From the NCBI GenBank assembly GCA_963837655.1, contig CAWIOK010000007.1, positions 186,001 through 250,000 on the forward strand: 64,000 bases of DNA, read 5' to 3'. The notes beneath the pieces were generated by a model. The model was not told where the DNA came from. It saw only the letters and a list, made by a program, of their open reading frames with translations, and made no database searches. A program made the position numbers and the translations under genes. Positions 49,156 to 58,340 of this stretch are shown piece after piece. This stretch comes from CAVVSD01 sp963837655. GTDB lineage: Bacteria > Actinomycetota > Thermoleophilia > Solirubrobacterales > Solirubrobacteraceae. Every line of letters begins with the position of its first letter. Within the stretch, counting starts at the first letter, position 1.

Positions 49156-50245
49156 GGAGGATGAGGACGAGCGCCGCGATGAGCGTGGCGTTGCGCAGCG
49201 CGATGACGAGGACCACCCAGGTCTCGCCGTTGACGAGATCGAGATAGCGGCGCGGGAACTCGACTTGCGTCAGCGCGACGCCGGCCGCGATGAGCGCGCC
49301 GGCCAGTCGCTCCCCCCGCGCCCAGCAGAGCGCCGCGAAGGGCGCGAGCCAGATGACGTACTGCGGGCTCAGCACCTTCCCGAGGGCGACGAACGCCAGC
49401 ACGGAGGCGGTCGCGGACAGGACGAGGTCGCGGCGCGCGAGCGGGATCGCCGCGAGCAGCCCCCCGATCATGAGCAGGCCGAACAGCACCTGGACGACGC
49501 CGGCCGGGCCGCCCGCGAGGCCATTGGACTTGAAGCGGTCCGGCGTGAGGTCCGTGCCGGTCACGTACGAGTCGCCGATCGCCCACAGGACGGTCGCCGG
49601 CGAGGACTCGATCTGCACCGGGCGATCGAGGTGGAACCGCGCCATGTCGACGAGCCCCGACCCGGCGAAGGGCGCAGCGACGATCACCACCGCCGCCGCG
49701 AACGCCGCGAGCCCCCACACCGCCTCGCGGTCGCGACGGCGCGCGAGGAGCCACAGCAGGACGCCGGGTACGAGGACGATCGGGAACAGCTTCGTCATCG
49801 TCGCCAGCCCCAGGAGGGTCATGCCCCAGACAGGGCGGTCGGCGACCACGAGCGCGAGCCCCGCCAGCATGAGCGCGACGGCGAGCGCATCGAAGTGCGT
49901 GCGCAGCGACGCGCCGATCAGGATCGGCTGCGCCACCAGCAGCCACGCCACGAGCTCGCCGCGCGCGCCGGCCAGCCGCGCCGAGCAGAACTGGGTCACG
50001 AGCGAGCTGACCAGCATGATCGCCCCGAACCAGAACGCGGACGGCATCGCGAGCATCGGCAGCGCCGCCAGCGGCGGGTACTCGAACCCGAAGTCGCGGA
50101 ACGGCAGGGCGCCGTCGCGCATGAGGTCGGCGTAGCTCGTGTAGACGAAGAAGTCGTTGACGCGGATGTCCGCGAACGGGCCCCGGGTCGTGAGCAGGAC
50201 CCAGAGCACCGCCTGCGCGGCGTACGGCGCGACCCGCCGGACCAT
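49088..50245 (-). CDS. GT87-like polytopic membrane protein
   Basis: The 385-residue protein has about ten membrane helices. The first extracytoplasmic loop contains VNDFFVYTSYADLMRDGALPF, the acidic-aromatic element of GT-C polyprenyl-phosphate mannosyltransferases (GT87/DUF2029), and FGFEYPPLAALPMLA follows as the conserved EYPP-type segment. It probably transfers a lipid-linked sugar to a surface glycan. It begins directly after the stop codon of a second, related membrane protein. The C-terminus is Ala/Arg-rich and is encoded antisense to ymdB. Confidence 0.78.
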   Translation of the reverse strand: MVRRVAPYAAQAVLWVLLTTRGPFADIRVNDFFVYTSYADLMRDGALPFRDFGFEYPPLAALPMLAMPSAFWFGAIMLVSSLVTQFCSARLAGARGELVAWLLVAQPILIGASLRTHFDALAVALMLAGLALVVADRPVWGMTLLGLATMTKLFPIVLVPGVLLWLLARRRDREAVWGLAAFAAAVVIVAAPFAGSGLVDMARFHLDRPVQIESSPATVLWAIGDSYVTGTDLTPDRFKSNGLAGGPAGVVQVLFGLLMIGGLLAAIPLARRDLVLSATASVLAFVALGKVLSPQYVIWLAPFAALCWARGERLAGALIAAGVALTQVEFPRRYLDLVNGETWVVLVIALRNATLIAALVLILLSGRRAAAAARSSPRASAASHG

Positions 50246-51910
50246 CTAGTGCGCCGGCTCGCCCTCGCGGCACAGCAACGCGATGAAGACGAGCGGCGCG
50301 ATCCAGGCGAGGTAGAGGAAGAACCAGTAGGTCAGCGACAGCTGCACGACCAGCAGGACCGCGGCGGACAGCGCGGCGACCCCCACGAGGTCGCGGCGGC
50401 GGGGCAGGAAGGCCACGGCGATGCCGAGCCCGATGGCCGCGACCTGGATGAGCGTGTGGAGCCAGTCCAGCCCGCCCCAGAGACCGTAGATCGAGAACGG
50501 CGACGCGCGGTCGGACTGGTAGCCGAGCGTCGCGTCCCAGAACTCCCGCAGCGTGCCGCCGAACAGGACGACGGGGATCGACGCGACGATCGCCGTGACG
50601 ACGAACGCGATGACGTAGCGGACCGTTCCGCGCCCACGGGCGAAGAGCGGGAACAGCGCGAGCGGCGCGAACTTCGTCAGGCCCGCCAACGCGATGAGGA
50701 TCCCTCTCCCCCAGGGGTTCGCCCACGCGAGCAACGCCCCCAGCACGAGCGCGGCCGGTAACGCGTCGTTCGCGTTGGTGTTGGAGACGAACAGGGAGAA
50801 CGGGAACGCCAGCCACGCGTACGCGAGCACCACGCCCGTCCGCGGCCCCCGTATGCGCCGCCCGAGGGCGTAGAGCAACAGCACCACGGCGACGTCGAAG
50901 ACGAGCGCCGCACCGTGCGCCGCCGGCAGGTCGTCCCAGCTGCCGCTCCACGGCAGCAAGGTCTCGAACGGGACGTACGCGAGGTAGTTGACGGGCCCGT
51001 ACGTGTCGCCGTGCTCGTTGTCGGACGGGAAGTCGCCGTAGATCTGCTCGCCGTGCGTGAGGTGGTCGGCGCCGATGACCCCGGCGTAGCCGACGTCGAT
51101 GACGTTGGAGTCCGTGACGTTCAGCCCGATCCGGAAGCCGAGCAGGAACACCGCGGCGATCGCCAGCCACGAGACCGGGACGAGCAGCGGCAGCGGTCGC
51201 CGCGCCTGCTCGCGCGGGTCGCGGCGCGACCACCCGATCTGCAGCATGCGGACGAGCAGGTACGCCAACAGCGGGACGACCATCGGCGTCGAGATCCCGA
51301 CCTTGGCCGCGTTGAAGAACGCCAGCGCGATCGAGAACCCGCTGATCACGAGCAGGTCGAGGTGCAGCATCCGCCACGGGTTGCGCACGTCGACGAACGG
51401 CGCGACGAACAGGATGCAGAGCGGGATCCAGACCCACGGCGAGTTCACGCCGCGCCCGAAGGCGCCGGCGTAGCCGCGGGCCATGGTCCACGGCACCTGG
51501 TAGCCCGTCCACGCCTCGAGCACCGCGCCCGAGAGGTCGTCGACGAGCACCTGGGCGATCTCGGTCCGATCGCCGCCGGAGTCGACGACGTAGGACACCT
51601 GCCAGCGGCCCGGCCCCTTGAGGTACGCCTCGTGGGTCGACCCCGGGTGCTCGCGCTTCGCCTTCTGCACCTTCGGCAGGGCATCGGCGATCGCGATGAC
51701 CTGCGCCGCCGTGCGCGTCCGCCCCGGCGGCGCGACGTCCGTGCGCCCGGGACGGACGAGCCCGCCCGGGAGCGTCTGCTGGGTCGGCGCGGCGGCGGTG
51801 CTGCTGCCCGGAGCCGCCGTCGCGGTCTGCGCGCCGGCGGGCGCTGCGGTCGCGAGGGCGGCGAGCAGCACCGCAAGCGCCGCGACGGCCCACCGGAAGC
51901 GGACGGTCAT
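50246..51910 (-). CDS. Secreted-domain plus GT87-like membrane protein
   Basis: The 554-residue protein starts with a signal peptide (about 1-27, LATAAPAGAQ), has an extracytoplasmic domain (about 55-145; YLKGPGRWQVSYVVDSGGD then a VDDLSGAVLEAWTGYQVPW strand set resembling a PepSY-like fold), then about ten membrane helices. The loop with GEQIYGDFPSDNEHGDTYGP and VNYLAYVPFE resembles the acidic loop of GT-C glycosyltransferases. It pairs with the adjacent GT87-like gene. The added soluble domain is not typical of GT87 and its function is unknown. Confidence 0.7.
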   Translation of the reverse strand: MTVRFRWAVAALAVLLAALATAAPAGAQTATAAPGSSTAAAPTQQTLPGGLVRPGRTDVAPPGRTRTAAQVIAIADALPKVQKAKREHPGSTHEAYLKGPGRWQVSYVVDSGGDRTEIAQVLVDDLSGAVLEAWTGYQVPWTMARGYAGAFGRGVNSPWVWIPLCILFVAPFVDVRNPWRMLHLDLLVISGFSIALAFFNAAKVGISTPMVVPLLAYLLVRMLQIGWSRRDPREQARRPLPLLVPVSWLAIAAVFLLGFRIGLNVTDSNVIDVGYAGVIGADHLTHGEQIYGDFPSDNEHGDTYGPVNYLAYVPFETLLPWSGSWDDLPAAHGAALVFDVAVVLLLYALGRRIRGPRTGVVLAYAWLAFPFSLFVSNTNANDALPAALVLGALLAWANPWGRGILIALAGLTKFAPLALFPLFARGRGTVRYVIAFVVTAIVASIPVVLFGGTLREFWDATLGYQSDRASPFSIYGLWGGLDWLHTLIQVAAIGLGIAVAFLPRRRDLVGVAALSAAVLLVVQLSLTYWFFLYLAWIAPLVFIALLCREGEPAH

Positions 51911-51938
51911 CGCGGCCGCAGGCTACTAGCGCGCGTGG

Positions 51939-53411
51939 CTAGCGCCGGAGGAAGTGGCCGACGGCCATCGGGGCGATGTCGACGAGGCTCCACGTGTCGC
52001 CTCCGGCGCGCGCGTCGGGGACGTCGACGCCGGCCATGAGGAGCACGCCCTCGGAGTCGACGCGGTGCAGCGATCCGTGGCTGCCGCCGCCCATGTGCGC
52101 GACGCCGCCCCAGTCGGGGAACTCGTAGTCCGGCGCCGCGCTCAGGAGCACGTCGCCGGAGGTCGGGCACGTCAGCGCGGCCCAGGCACGCGACAGCCCG
52201 TCGGGGTACACGGGCATGTCGATCTCCCCGCCGCTCGTCGTCGCGCGCAGCACCTCGAGATCGCCGCTGACACGCCATGCGACACCGCGTCGGTCGCGCA
52301 GGTCGCCGCCGGGGAGGAACCGCAGCTCGCCCCGCGCCGAGGTGATCACGCCCTCCTCGCCGTCGCGCCACAGGACCAGGTCGACCCCCTCGAGCTCCTG
52401 CGCGACCTCGACGAGCGGCCCGATCGCGGCCTCGCGGCCCTCCTCCAGCAGCACGTAGACCATCGCGGCGCGCTGCGATGGGCACAGCGCGATCTCCGCC
52501 GATTCCGGGGCGCCGGCCCGCACGCGGCCCGGGCGCGTCGGCGCGGCGACATCCCAGCCGTCGAACGCGTCGGCGAACGCGATCTCCTCCTCCACCGGCG
52601 CGTGTGAGTGGTCGGACACGACGATGACCGCGTGCTCCTCCAGGAACGCGTCCGTCCCGCCCCCCGCGTGCATGACGCGCTCGATCTGGCGGTCGGCCGC
52701 TGCGATCGACGCGACCTGGGCGTGCGGGCCGTGCTTGTGGGAGTGCGTGTCGTTGTCGGGGAGCGACAGCAGGAGGAAGTCGAAGAGGTCATGCTCGACG
52801 AGGTACGCGCCGACGCATCCGGCGTGCTGGTCGCGCATCCCGGGCAGCCCGAGCTGCGACCAGCATCCCGTCGCGCGGCTTGCGAACAGGTCCGCGTAGA
52901 ACAGCTCGCGTGGACCCTGCACGGGGCGGCGGAACAGGGTCGCGGAGGCGATGCGGCTGAGGGCGAACTCGCGCGCGGGCTCGTGCGTGTGCAGCCCGCG
53001 GTACATGAGGTAGGTCGTCCCGGCGGTGCGGACGTCCTCCGCGTCCAGCGCCTCGAACACGGTCCGCGCGTCCTTCGCCAGGTGCTCGGCGTTCATGTTG
53101 TAGACGGTGTCGATGAGCTGCCGGTTGATGCCGAACCGGCGTGCGGCGGCGAAGGACGAGCCGTACTCGATGTAGCGGCGCTCGGCCCGCGACCACCAGT
53201 TCATGGCGGGGATGTGGTGGCGGTCCTGCCGTACGCCCGTGGCGATCGTGGCCGCGCAGACCGGCGTGACCGACGGGAACGCCGCCGTGCACGCGCTGAT
53301 CCCGCTGCCCCGCGCCGCGATCTCGGCCAGGGCCGGTGCCTGGCCCGTCGCGATCGCGCGCTGCACCATCTCGGGCTTCGCGCCGTCGATGACCGCGAGG
53401 ACGAGCTTCAC
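51939..53411 (-). CDS. Nucleotide pyrophosphatase/phosphodiesterase-like alkaline phosphatase superfamily protein
   Basis: From the GTG at 53411 (overlapping the DUF4126 stop) the product has 490 residues. Metal and nucleophile sites are LVLAVIDGAKPEMV (Asp9), AAFPSVTPVCAATIATG (Thr nucleophile region, about 45-61), LLSLPDNDTHSHKHGP and AVIVVSDHSHAPV, with a final HMGGGSHGSLHRVDS. The type I phosphodiesterase/nucleotide pyrophosphatase family hydrolyses phosphodiesters or phosphoglycerol. No signal peptide is seen, so it may be cytoplasmic. The substrate is unknown. Confidence 0.85.
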   Translation of the reverse strand: MKLVLAVIDGAKPEMVQRAIATGQAPALAEIAARGSGISACTAAFPSVTPVCAATIATGVRQDRHHIPAMNWWSRAERRYIEYGSSFAAARRFGINRQLIDTVYNMNAEHLAKDARTVFEALDAEDVRTAGTTYLMYRGLHTHEPAREFALSRIASATLFRRPVQGPRELFYADLFASRATGCWSQLGLPGMRDQHAGCVGAYLVEHDLFDFLLLSLPDNDTHSHKHGPHAQVASIAAADRQIERVMHAGGGTDAFLEEHAVIVVSDHSHAPVEEEIAFADAFDGWDVAAPTRPGRVRAGAPESAEIALCPSQRAAMVYVLLEEGREAAIGPLVEVAQELEGVDLVLWRDGEEGVITSARGELRFLPGGDLRDRRGVAWRVSGDLEVLRATTSGGEIDMPVYPDGLSRAWAALTCPTSGDVLLSAAPDYEFPDWGGVAHMGGGSHGSLHRVDSEGVLLMAGVDVPDARAGGDTWSLVDIAPMAVGHFLRR

Positions 53412-53986
53412 CGGAGGATCCGCAGGCCGGCGTACTTCTCGCGGCCGCGGCGCCGTGAGCCCGCGAGGAGCCACACGAAGAACCCGATGACGAGGATCGC
53501 GATCGGCGGGAAGAGGATGCAGGCCGCGCAGACGACGAGGCCGCTGCCCTCCTCGTAGACGGGCAGGGCGGCGCGGGCCTCGGCGTCCAGGCGCGCCCGC
53601 ACCCTCCCGATGAGCGAGGCCGTCGCGGCGGACGCCAGCAGCGCGCTGAGGCCACCGACGACCAGGCCGGGCCACCAGATCGAGAAGCGGTCGTCGACCG
53701 AGCCGGCGCCGTACAGCGCGCCCAGCCCGATGCCGATGCCGCTCAGCGCGCTGATGAGCCTGGGGTCGTCCGGCCGCACGCGCGCGAGGATGAGGCTGCC
53801 GATGAGCCCGGCGACGAGCGCCGCCAGGAAGATCGGCGACTCGAGGAATGCGAAGGACGTGCCGTCGAAGTCCACGCCGGCGTCGGCGCGACCGAGGGCA
53901 CCCGCGGCGAGCGCGGGGAGGAACGGGCGAATGCCCGTGGCGGAGCCGATGCCGGCTGCCTGGAGGATGTCGAGGAGATAGCGCAT
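53408..53986 (-). CDS. DUF4126-type membrane protein
   Basis: The 192-residue protein has five or six membrane helices. It begins RYLLDILQAAGIGSATGIRP, the typical opening of DUF4126 proteins, and has GLIGSLILARVRPDDPRLIS and a duplicated Gly-rich GLGALYGAGS. The function of the family is unknown. It is coupled by a four-base overlap to the phosphodiesterase gene. Confidence 0.75.
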   Translation of the reverse strand: MRYLLDILQAAGIGSATGIRPFLPALAAGALGRADAGVDFDGTSFAFLESPIFLAALVAGLIGSLILARVRPDDPRLISALSGIGIGLGALYGAGSVDDRFSIWWPGLVVGGLSALLASAATASLIGRVRARLDAEARAALPVYEEGSGLVVCAACILFPPIAILVIGFFVWLLAGSRRRGREKYAGLRILR

Positions 53987-54054
53987 TGCTAGTTTGCGGG
54001 GCGGATGATGCCCGACGAGAGGGTCCGGTCAACCCTTGCCGAACGGATCCGCTG

Positions 54055-55413
54055 ATGGGCACCCAGCGAGATCTCGAGCGCTACGCCGCTCTCTTCGCCC
54101 AGCGCACGCGCGGGATGACGTCGTCCGCCATGCGCGATCTCATGGCGATCACGGAGCGCCCCGACGTGATCTCGCTCGCCGGCGGACAGCCTGACACCTC
54201 GAGCTTCCCCGCCGAGCTCCTCGCCCAGCTCATGAGCGGCGTCGCCGCCGAGGCGTCCGCGAAGGCCCTGCAGTACAGCCCTACCGAGGGGCTCTGGTCG
54301 GTGCGCGAGGCGATCGTCGAGGTCATGGCCGCGGAGGGCACCGAGGTCGACGCGTCCGACGTGCTCGTCACCACCGGCGGCCAGCAGGTCATCGACCTCG
54401 TCTGCAAGACGTTCATCGACCCCGGGGACGTGATCGTCGCCGAGGCGCCCACCTACCCCGGCGCGGTCCCGACGTTCACCGCCTATCAGGCCGACGTGGT
54501 GCAGGTGGCCATGGACGGCGACGGGATGTGCATCGACGAGCTGGAGGCCACGCTCGACCGTCTCGAGGCCGAGGGCCGGCGGCCGAAGTTCATCTACACG
54601 ATCCCGACGTTCCAGAACCCGGGTGGCGTGACGATGTCCCTTCCACGGCGCCGGCGCCTCGTGCAGGTCGCCGCCGAGCGCGAGCTGCTCGTCCTCGAGG
54701 ACAACCCATACGGCCTCCTGCGCTACGAGGGCGACCCGCTCCCGACGCTGCGCTCGCTCGACGGCGGGCGCTTCGTCATCTACCTGGGCACGTTCTCCAA
54801 GATCCTCTCGCCCGGGATCCGCACCGGCTGGGCCGTGGCGCCGGGCCCGGTCTACGAGAAGATGAACACGGGCAAGCAGGGCGTCGACCTCTGCTCCCCC
54901 GCGTTCTCGCAGTTCTTCATCGCCGCGTACTTCGCCCGCGCGCAGTGGCGCGAGTACGTCGACGCGCTCCGCGGCCTCTACCACCACCGCCGCGACGTCA
55001 TGCTCGAGGCGCTCGCGGAAGCGTTCGGACCCGAAGCGACCTGGACGCGCCCGGAGGGCGGGATGTTCGTCTGGGCGACGCTGCCCGACTACATCGACAC
55101 GACCGACCTGCTCGCCCGCGCGCTGCGGGCCAACGTCGCGTTCGTCCCCGGACGTGCCGCGTACCTGGACGGGCGCGGCGGCTCGGAGATGCGGCTGAAC
55201 TTCTCCGGCTCGACCGACGACAAGATCCGCGAGGGCGTGCGCCGCATCGGCGCCGTCATCCAGGAGCAGGTCGGGCTGTACGGGACGCTCACGGGCGCGC
55301 GGCCGTCTCCCCCTCAGGCGGTGCCGGCCGAGCCCGACGCCAGGATGGCCGACGTGCTGCCGCTGCCCGCGCGGCGACCGGCGTCCGACGGCGGCACCGC
55401 CTCGGGCGCGTGA
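54055..55413 (+). CDS. PLP-dependent aminotransferase, 2-aminoadipate/MocR-like class I fold
   Basis: This 452-residue enzyme lacks a DNA-binding N-terminus, so it is an enzyme rather than a MocR regulator. It has ISLAGGQPDTSSFPAELLAQ, QYSPTEGLWSVREAI, VTTGGQQVIDLVCKTF, YTIPTFQNPGGVTMSLPRRR, and the PLP lysine in GTFSKILSPGIRTGW. Relatives use 2-aminoadipate, aromatic or branched-chain amino acids with 2-oxoglutarate. The C-terminal 45 residues are a Pro/Ala tail. The Ddl-like ligase gene follows after five bases. Confidence 0.9.
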   Translation: MGTQRDLERYAALFAQRTRGMTSSAMRDLMAITERPDVISLAGGQPDTSSFPAELLAQLMSGVAAEASAKALQYSPTEGLWSVREAIVEVMAAEGTEVDASDVLVTTGGQQVIDLVCKTFIDPGDVIVAEAPTYPGAVPTFTAYQADVVQVAMDGDGMCIDELEATLDRLEAEGRRPKFIYTIPTFQNPGGVTMSLPRRRRLVQVAAERELLVLEDNPYGLLRYEGDPLPTLRSLDGGRFVIYLGTFSKILSPGIRTGWAVAPGPVYEKMNTGKQGVDLCSPAFSQFFIAAYFARAQWREYVDALRGLYHHRRDVMLEALAEAFGPEATWTRPEGGMFVWATLPDYIDTTDLLARALRANVAFVPGRAAYLDGRGGSEMRLNFSGSTDDKIREGVRRIGAVIQEQVGLYGTLTGARPSPPQAVPAEPDARMADVLPLPARRPASDGGTASGA

Positions 55414-55418
55414 GGCCG

Positions 55419-56342
55419 ATGACGCGGGTGGCTGTGCTGAAGGGCGGGCGTTCCTTCGAGCGCCAGGTGTCCCTGCGCTCGGGCGCGCGCGTCGAGGCCG
55501 CCCTTGAGCGCCTCGGCCACGAGGTCGTGGGGATCGACGTCGGCGGCGATCTCGTCCCCACCCTGCGTGCGGCCGCACCGGACGTCGCGTTCCTCGCGCT
55601 CCACGGCCCGGACGGCGAGGACGGGACCGTCCAGGAGCTGCTGGAGGTCCTCGGCATCCGGTACACCGGGTCGCGCGTCTCGGCCTGCGTCCGCAGCGCC
55701 GACAAGGTCCTCGCCAAGCACGAGCTGCGCGATGCCGGGGTCCCGACACCCGACTGGGTCGCGTTCACGCAGACCGCCTTCCGCGAGCTGGGAGCCGGCG
55801 AGGCGCTGCCCGCGATCGAGGAGCGCCTGGCGTTCCCGATCGTCATCAAGCCCGCCGGCCAGGGATCGGCGCTCGGCCTGAAGGTCGCGCAGGCCGCGAG
55901 CGACGTCCCCGGCGCGCTCGTGGCGGCGTTCTCCTACGACACCAAGGTGCTGCTGGAGCGGCACGTGGCGGGACGTGACCTCGCGGTGTCCGTGCTCGAC
56001 GGCGTCCCGCTGCCGGTCGTCGAGGCCATCCCCAACGACGAGGCCGCGTACGACTTCGAGCACCGGTATCAGATCGGCGCGACCGCGTTCCGCTGCCCCG
56101 CCGCGCTCCCCGGCGATGCCGCGGAGCGCGCGCAGGAGATGGCCATACGGACGTGGTCTGCGCTCGGCCTGGCCGGCGTCGCCCGCGTCGACCTCATGCT
56201 CGACGCGGCCAGCGACGAGCTGTGGGTGCTGGAGGCCGACACGATCCCGGGTCTGACCGAGACCTCCCTGCTGCCGATGGCCGCCGACGCGGCAGGCATC
56301 GGGTTCGACCAGCTCATCGCCCAGGTCCTCGCGCTCGCCTAG
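55419..56342 (+). CDS. ddl: D-alanine-D-alanine ligase
   Basis: The 307-residue ATP-grasp ligase makes the D-Ala-D-Ala end of peptidoglycan precursors. Segments are VLKGGRSFERQVSLRSG at the N-terminus, LALHGPDGEDGTVQELLEVL, YTGSRVSACVRSADKVLAK, PIVIKPAGQGSALGLKVA, and near the C-terminus VARVDLMLD and TIPGLTETSLLPMAA. These cover the ATP-, Mg- and D-Ala-binding sites; length is typical of the short Ddl form. It follows an aminotransferase gene after five bases. The repeat element copy 3 fills the gap to the convergent gene. Confidence 0.92.
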   Translation: MTRVAVLKGGRSFERQVSLRSGARVEAALERLGHEVVGIDVGGDLVPTLRAAAPDVAFLALHGPDGEDGTVQELLEVLGIRYTGSRVSACVRSADKVLAKHELRDAGVPTPDWVAFTQTAFRELGAGEALPAIEERLAFPIVIKPAGQGSALGLKVAQAASDVPGALVAAFSYDTKVLLERHVAGRDLAVSVLDGVPLPVVEAIPNDEAAYDFEHRYQIGATAFRCPAALPGDAAERAQEMAIRTWSALGLAGVARVDLMLDAASDELWVLEADTIPGLTETSLLPMAADAAGIGFDQLIAQVLALA

Positions 56343-56354
56343 GGCGAGCGGTCC

Positions 56355-56403
56355 CCGGAATGTCGCCCTGCGACATTCCGGCCAGCGAAGACGGAGTCTT
56401 CGC
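56355..56403 (-). repeat. Paired-hairpin element, copy 3 (A then B on the minus strand)
   Basis: On the minus strand, hairpin A (56403-56385, 8-bp arms, core GCGAAGAC/GTCTTCGC) begins right after the stop codon of the bifunctional-nuclease gene, and hairpin B (56381-56355, 12-bp arms, core TGTCGC/GCGACA) follows after three bases. It occupies nearly all of the 61-base convergent gap. Confidence 0.8.
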
Positions 56404-56904
56404 CTACTCCTCGCCGGCGAAGTCCTCCGGGGTGACCCGGTCGAGGAAGTCCTTGAACCGCTCGACGACCTCTTCGTTGTCGTCGGGGTCGTGCTCGAAC
56501 TCGATCGCCGACTCGGCGATGACCTCCTCGGCCGCGAAGATCGGCGCGCCGGTCCGCACGGCGAGAGCCAGCGCGTCGGACGGCCGCGAGTCGACCTCGA
56601 GCTCGCGCCCGTTCTGCTGCAGCGTGATCGACGCGAAGAAGGTGTTGTCGCGCAACTCGGTGACCGCGACCTGCGTGCACTTGACCTCGAGCTCGCCGAG
56701 AACGTCGTTCATCAGGTCGTGCGTCATGGGCCGCGGCGTGCTCGCGCCCTGCAGCTTCATCAGGATCGCCGCGGCCTCCGGGTGACCGATCCAGATGGGC
56801 AGGAACTTGTTCGAGTCCACCGTCTTCAGCAAGACGATCGGCTGCTTGCCCACCATGTCGAAGGACACGCCGTAGATCACCATCTCCTGCACGCCCCGAA
56901 GCAT
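56404..56904 (-). CDS. Bifunctional nuclease (DUF151) family protein
   Basis: The 166-residue protein matches the BFN domain: VIYGVSFDMVGKQPIVLLK, FLPIWIGHPEAAAILMKLQG, PRPMTHDLMNDVLGELE, TFFASITLQQNGRELEVDSRPSDALALAVRTGAPIF split over the conserved SRPSDALALA, and an acidic C-terminal tail ending EDFAGEE. Family members were described as DNases/RNases in plants and as small conserved bacterial proteins of unclear role. The ATG at 56904 is chosen; starts at 56892 or 56883 are possible. Confidence 0.88.
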   Translation of the reverse strand: MLRGVQEMVIYGVSFDMVGKQPIVLLKTVDSNKFLPIWIGHPEAAAILMKLQGASTPRPMTHDLMNDVLGELEVKCTQVAVTELRDNTFFASITLQQNGRELEVDSRPSDALALAVRTGAPIFAAEEVIAESAIEFEHDPDDNEEVVERFKDFLDRVTPEDFAGEE

Positions 56905-56933
56905 AGCCCTCCGTGGTTCGGCCTCCGCCCCCC

Positions 56934-58340
56934 TCAGCGACCGAGGGTGATCCCCAACCTCCCCGGCGCCGTGCCGATCGCCCGGGCCAGCGCCGGAGGG
57001 CGCTCGCCGGCCTCTTCGGCGTCCTCGCTGCGCAGCAGCGCGGCGCGCACCACATGGGCCCCGGCCCAGCGCAGCGGCTCCGGCGGGATCCATCCGCCCG
57101 GCGGCTCCACGATCGCCAGCGCGGTCAGCGGGTCGCGGTGGTCGAGGGCGAGCGCCGCGAGTATCCGGCCCACGAGATGGGCCGGCCCGACGCCGTTGCC
57201 CGTGTAGCCCGCCGCGGCATGGACCGGTCCTCCCGGGAGAGCGACGATCGCCGGCAGGCGCGACGGCGTGATGTCGATCGGCCCGCCCCAGGCGTGCTCG
57301 ATCGCCCGTCCCTCCAGCATCGGGAACCACCGCAGCAGGTGACGGTGCAGCGCCTGGGCCACCGCACGATCGATCTCCACACGGCCGCGCAGCCGGCCTC
57401 CGAAGGCCGGCCTGCCCCCGGCCCATCCGAACGCGATCCGTCCGTCGTGCGTCGTGCGCGTGTAGTGCAGGAACGCACGCGCGTCGCTGATCGCCTCGCC
57501 GCCCCAACCGAGCTCCTCGATGACGTCGGGCACGGGCTCGGTGACGATGAGATGGCTCGATCCGACGAGGACGCGGCCCCGCATGACCGGCATCCGGGCC
57601 AGCGCGCCCCCCGCCGCCAGGACCGCGTGTCCGGCGCGCACGCGAGCTGCGGCGGTTTCGATGCTGACACCGGCGGCGCCCTCTGCGCGCACCCGCAGCA
57701 CCCGCGCATGCTCATGGATCGCCACGCCGCGATCGAGGAGGCGCCGTCGCAGGCCCAGCGCGAGCCGCCCAGGATGCACGGTCGCGCCGTCGGGCGCGAA
57801 CACGCCGCGACGGAAGACCGGCGAGGCGCAGTGCTCGCGTACCTGTACGGGTGAGAGGTCCACGAGCCGGTCGCCCACGCCCAGCTCGTCGGCTGCCTGC
57901 GCGGAGGCAAGGCCGACGTCGTCGTGCGCCTCCGTCGTCGACACCCGCAGCTCACCGCCACGCCGGTACCACGCGTCCACACCCTGCTCCTCGCACCACC
58001 GGCCGATCGCCTCGGCGCCCGCCTGGGTCGCGCGTGCGAGCTCGAGCGCCGGCGCCGCGCCCAGCCGGTCGCGCAGCGCCGCCAGGCCCAGCCAGTTGCC
58101 GTGGCAGAAGCCCCCGTTGCGCCCGCTCGGACCGTGCCCGCAGAGGTCGGCCTCCAGCAGGACGATCCTGAGGTCCGGCGCGGCCTCGGCCAGATGCCAG
58201 GCGGCCCACATGCCCGTGTAGCCGCCCCCGACCACGACGACGTCCGCGCGGATGTCTCCCTCCGGTGGCGGCGCGGGCTCGGTCAGGAGCGAGCTTGCCT
58301 GCTCGAGCCAGTGCCCGCGAGCCGTGTGCCGGTGGATCAC
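56934..58340 (-). CDS. FAD-dependent oxidoreductase of the amino-acid-oxidase (DAO) family
   Basis: The 468-residue flavoenzyme has the dinucleotide motif VVVVGGGYTGMWAAWHLAEA (about 34-53), LLEADLCGHGPSGRNGGFCHG with the GRNGG signature, WYRRGGELRVST, and a late GYTGNGVGPAHLVGRILAAL. It resembles gamma-glutamylputrescine oxidase and related glycine/D-amino-acid oxidases that oxidise secondary or primary amines. The substrate is unknown. The GTG start overlaps the D12 methylase stop, an odd pairing. Confidence 0.88.
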   Translation of the reverse strand: MIHRHTARGHWLEQASSLLTEPAPPPEGDIRADVVVVGGGYTGMWAAWHLAEAAPDLRIVLLEADLCGHGPSGRNGGFCHGNWLGLAALRDRLGAAPALELARATQAGAEAIGRWCEEQGVDAWYRRGGELRVSTTEAHDDVGLASAQAADELGVGDRLVDLSPVQVREHCASPVFRRGVFAPDGATVHPGRLALGLRRRLLDRGVAIHEHARVLRVRAEGAAGVSIETAAARVRAGHAVLAAGGALARMPVMRGRVLVGSSHLIVTEPVPDVIEELGWGGEAISDARAFLHYTRTTHDGRIAFGWAGGRPAFGGRLRGRVEIDRAVAQALHRHLLRWFPMLEGRAIEHAWGGPIDITPSRLPAIVALPGGPVHAAAGYTGNGVGPAHLVGRILAALALDHRDPLTALAIVEPPGGWIPPEPLRWAGAHVVRAALLRSEDAEEAGERPPALARAIGTAPGRLGITLGR

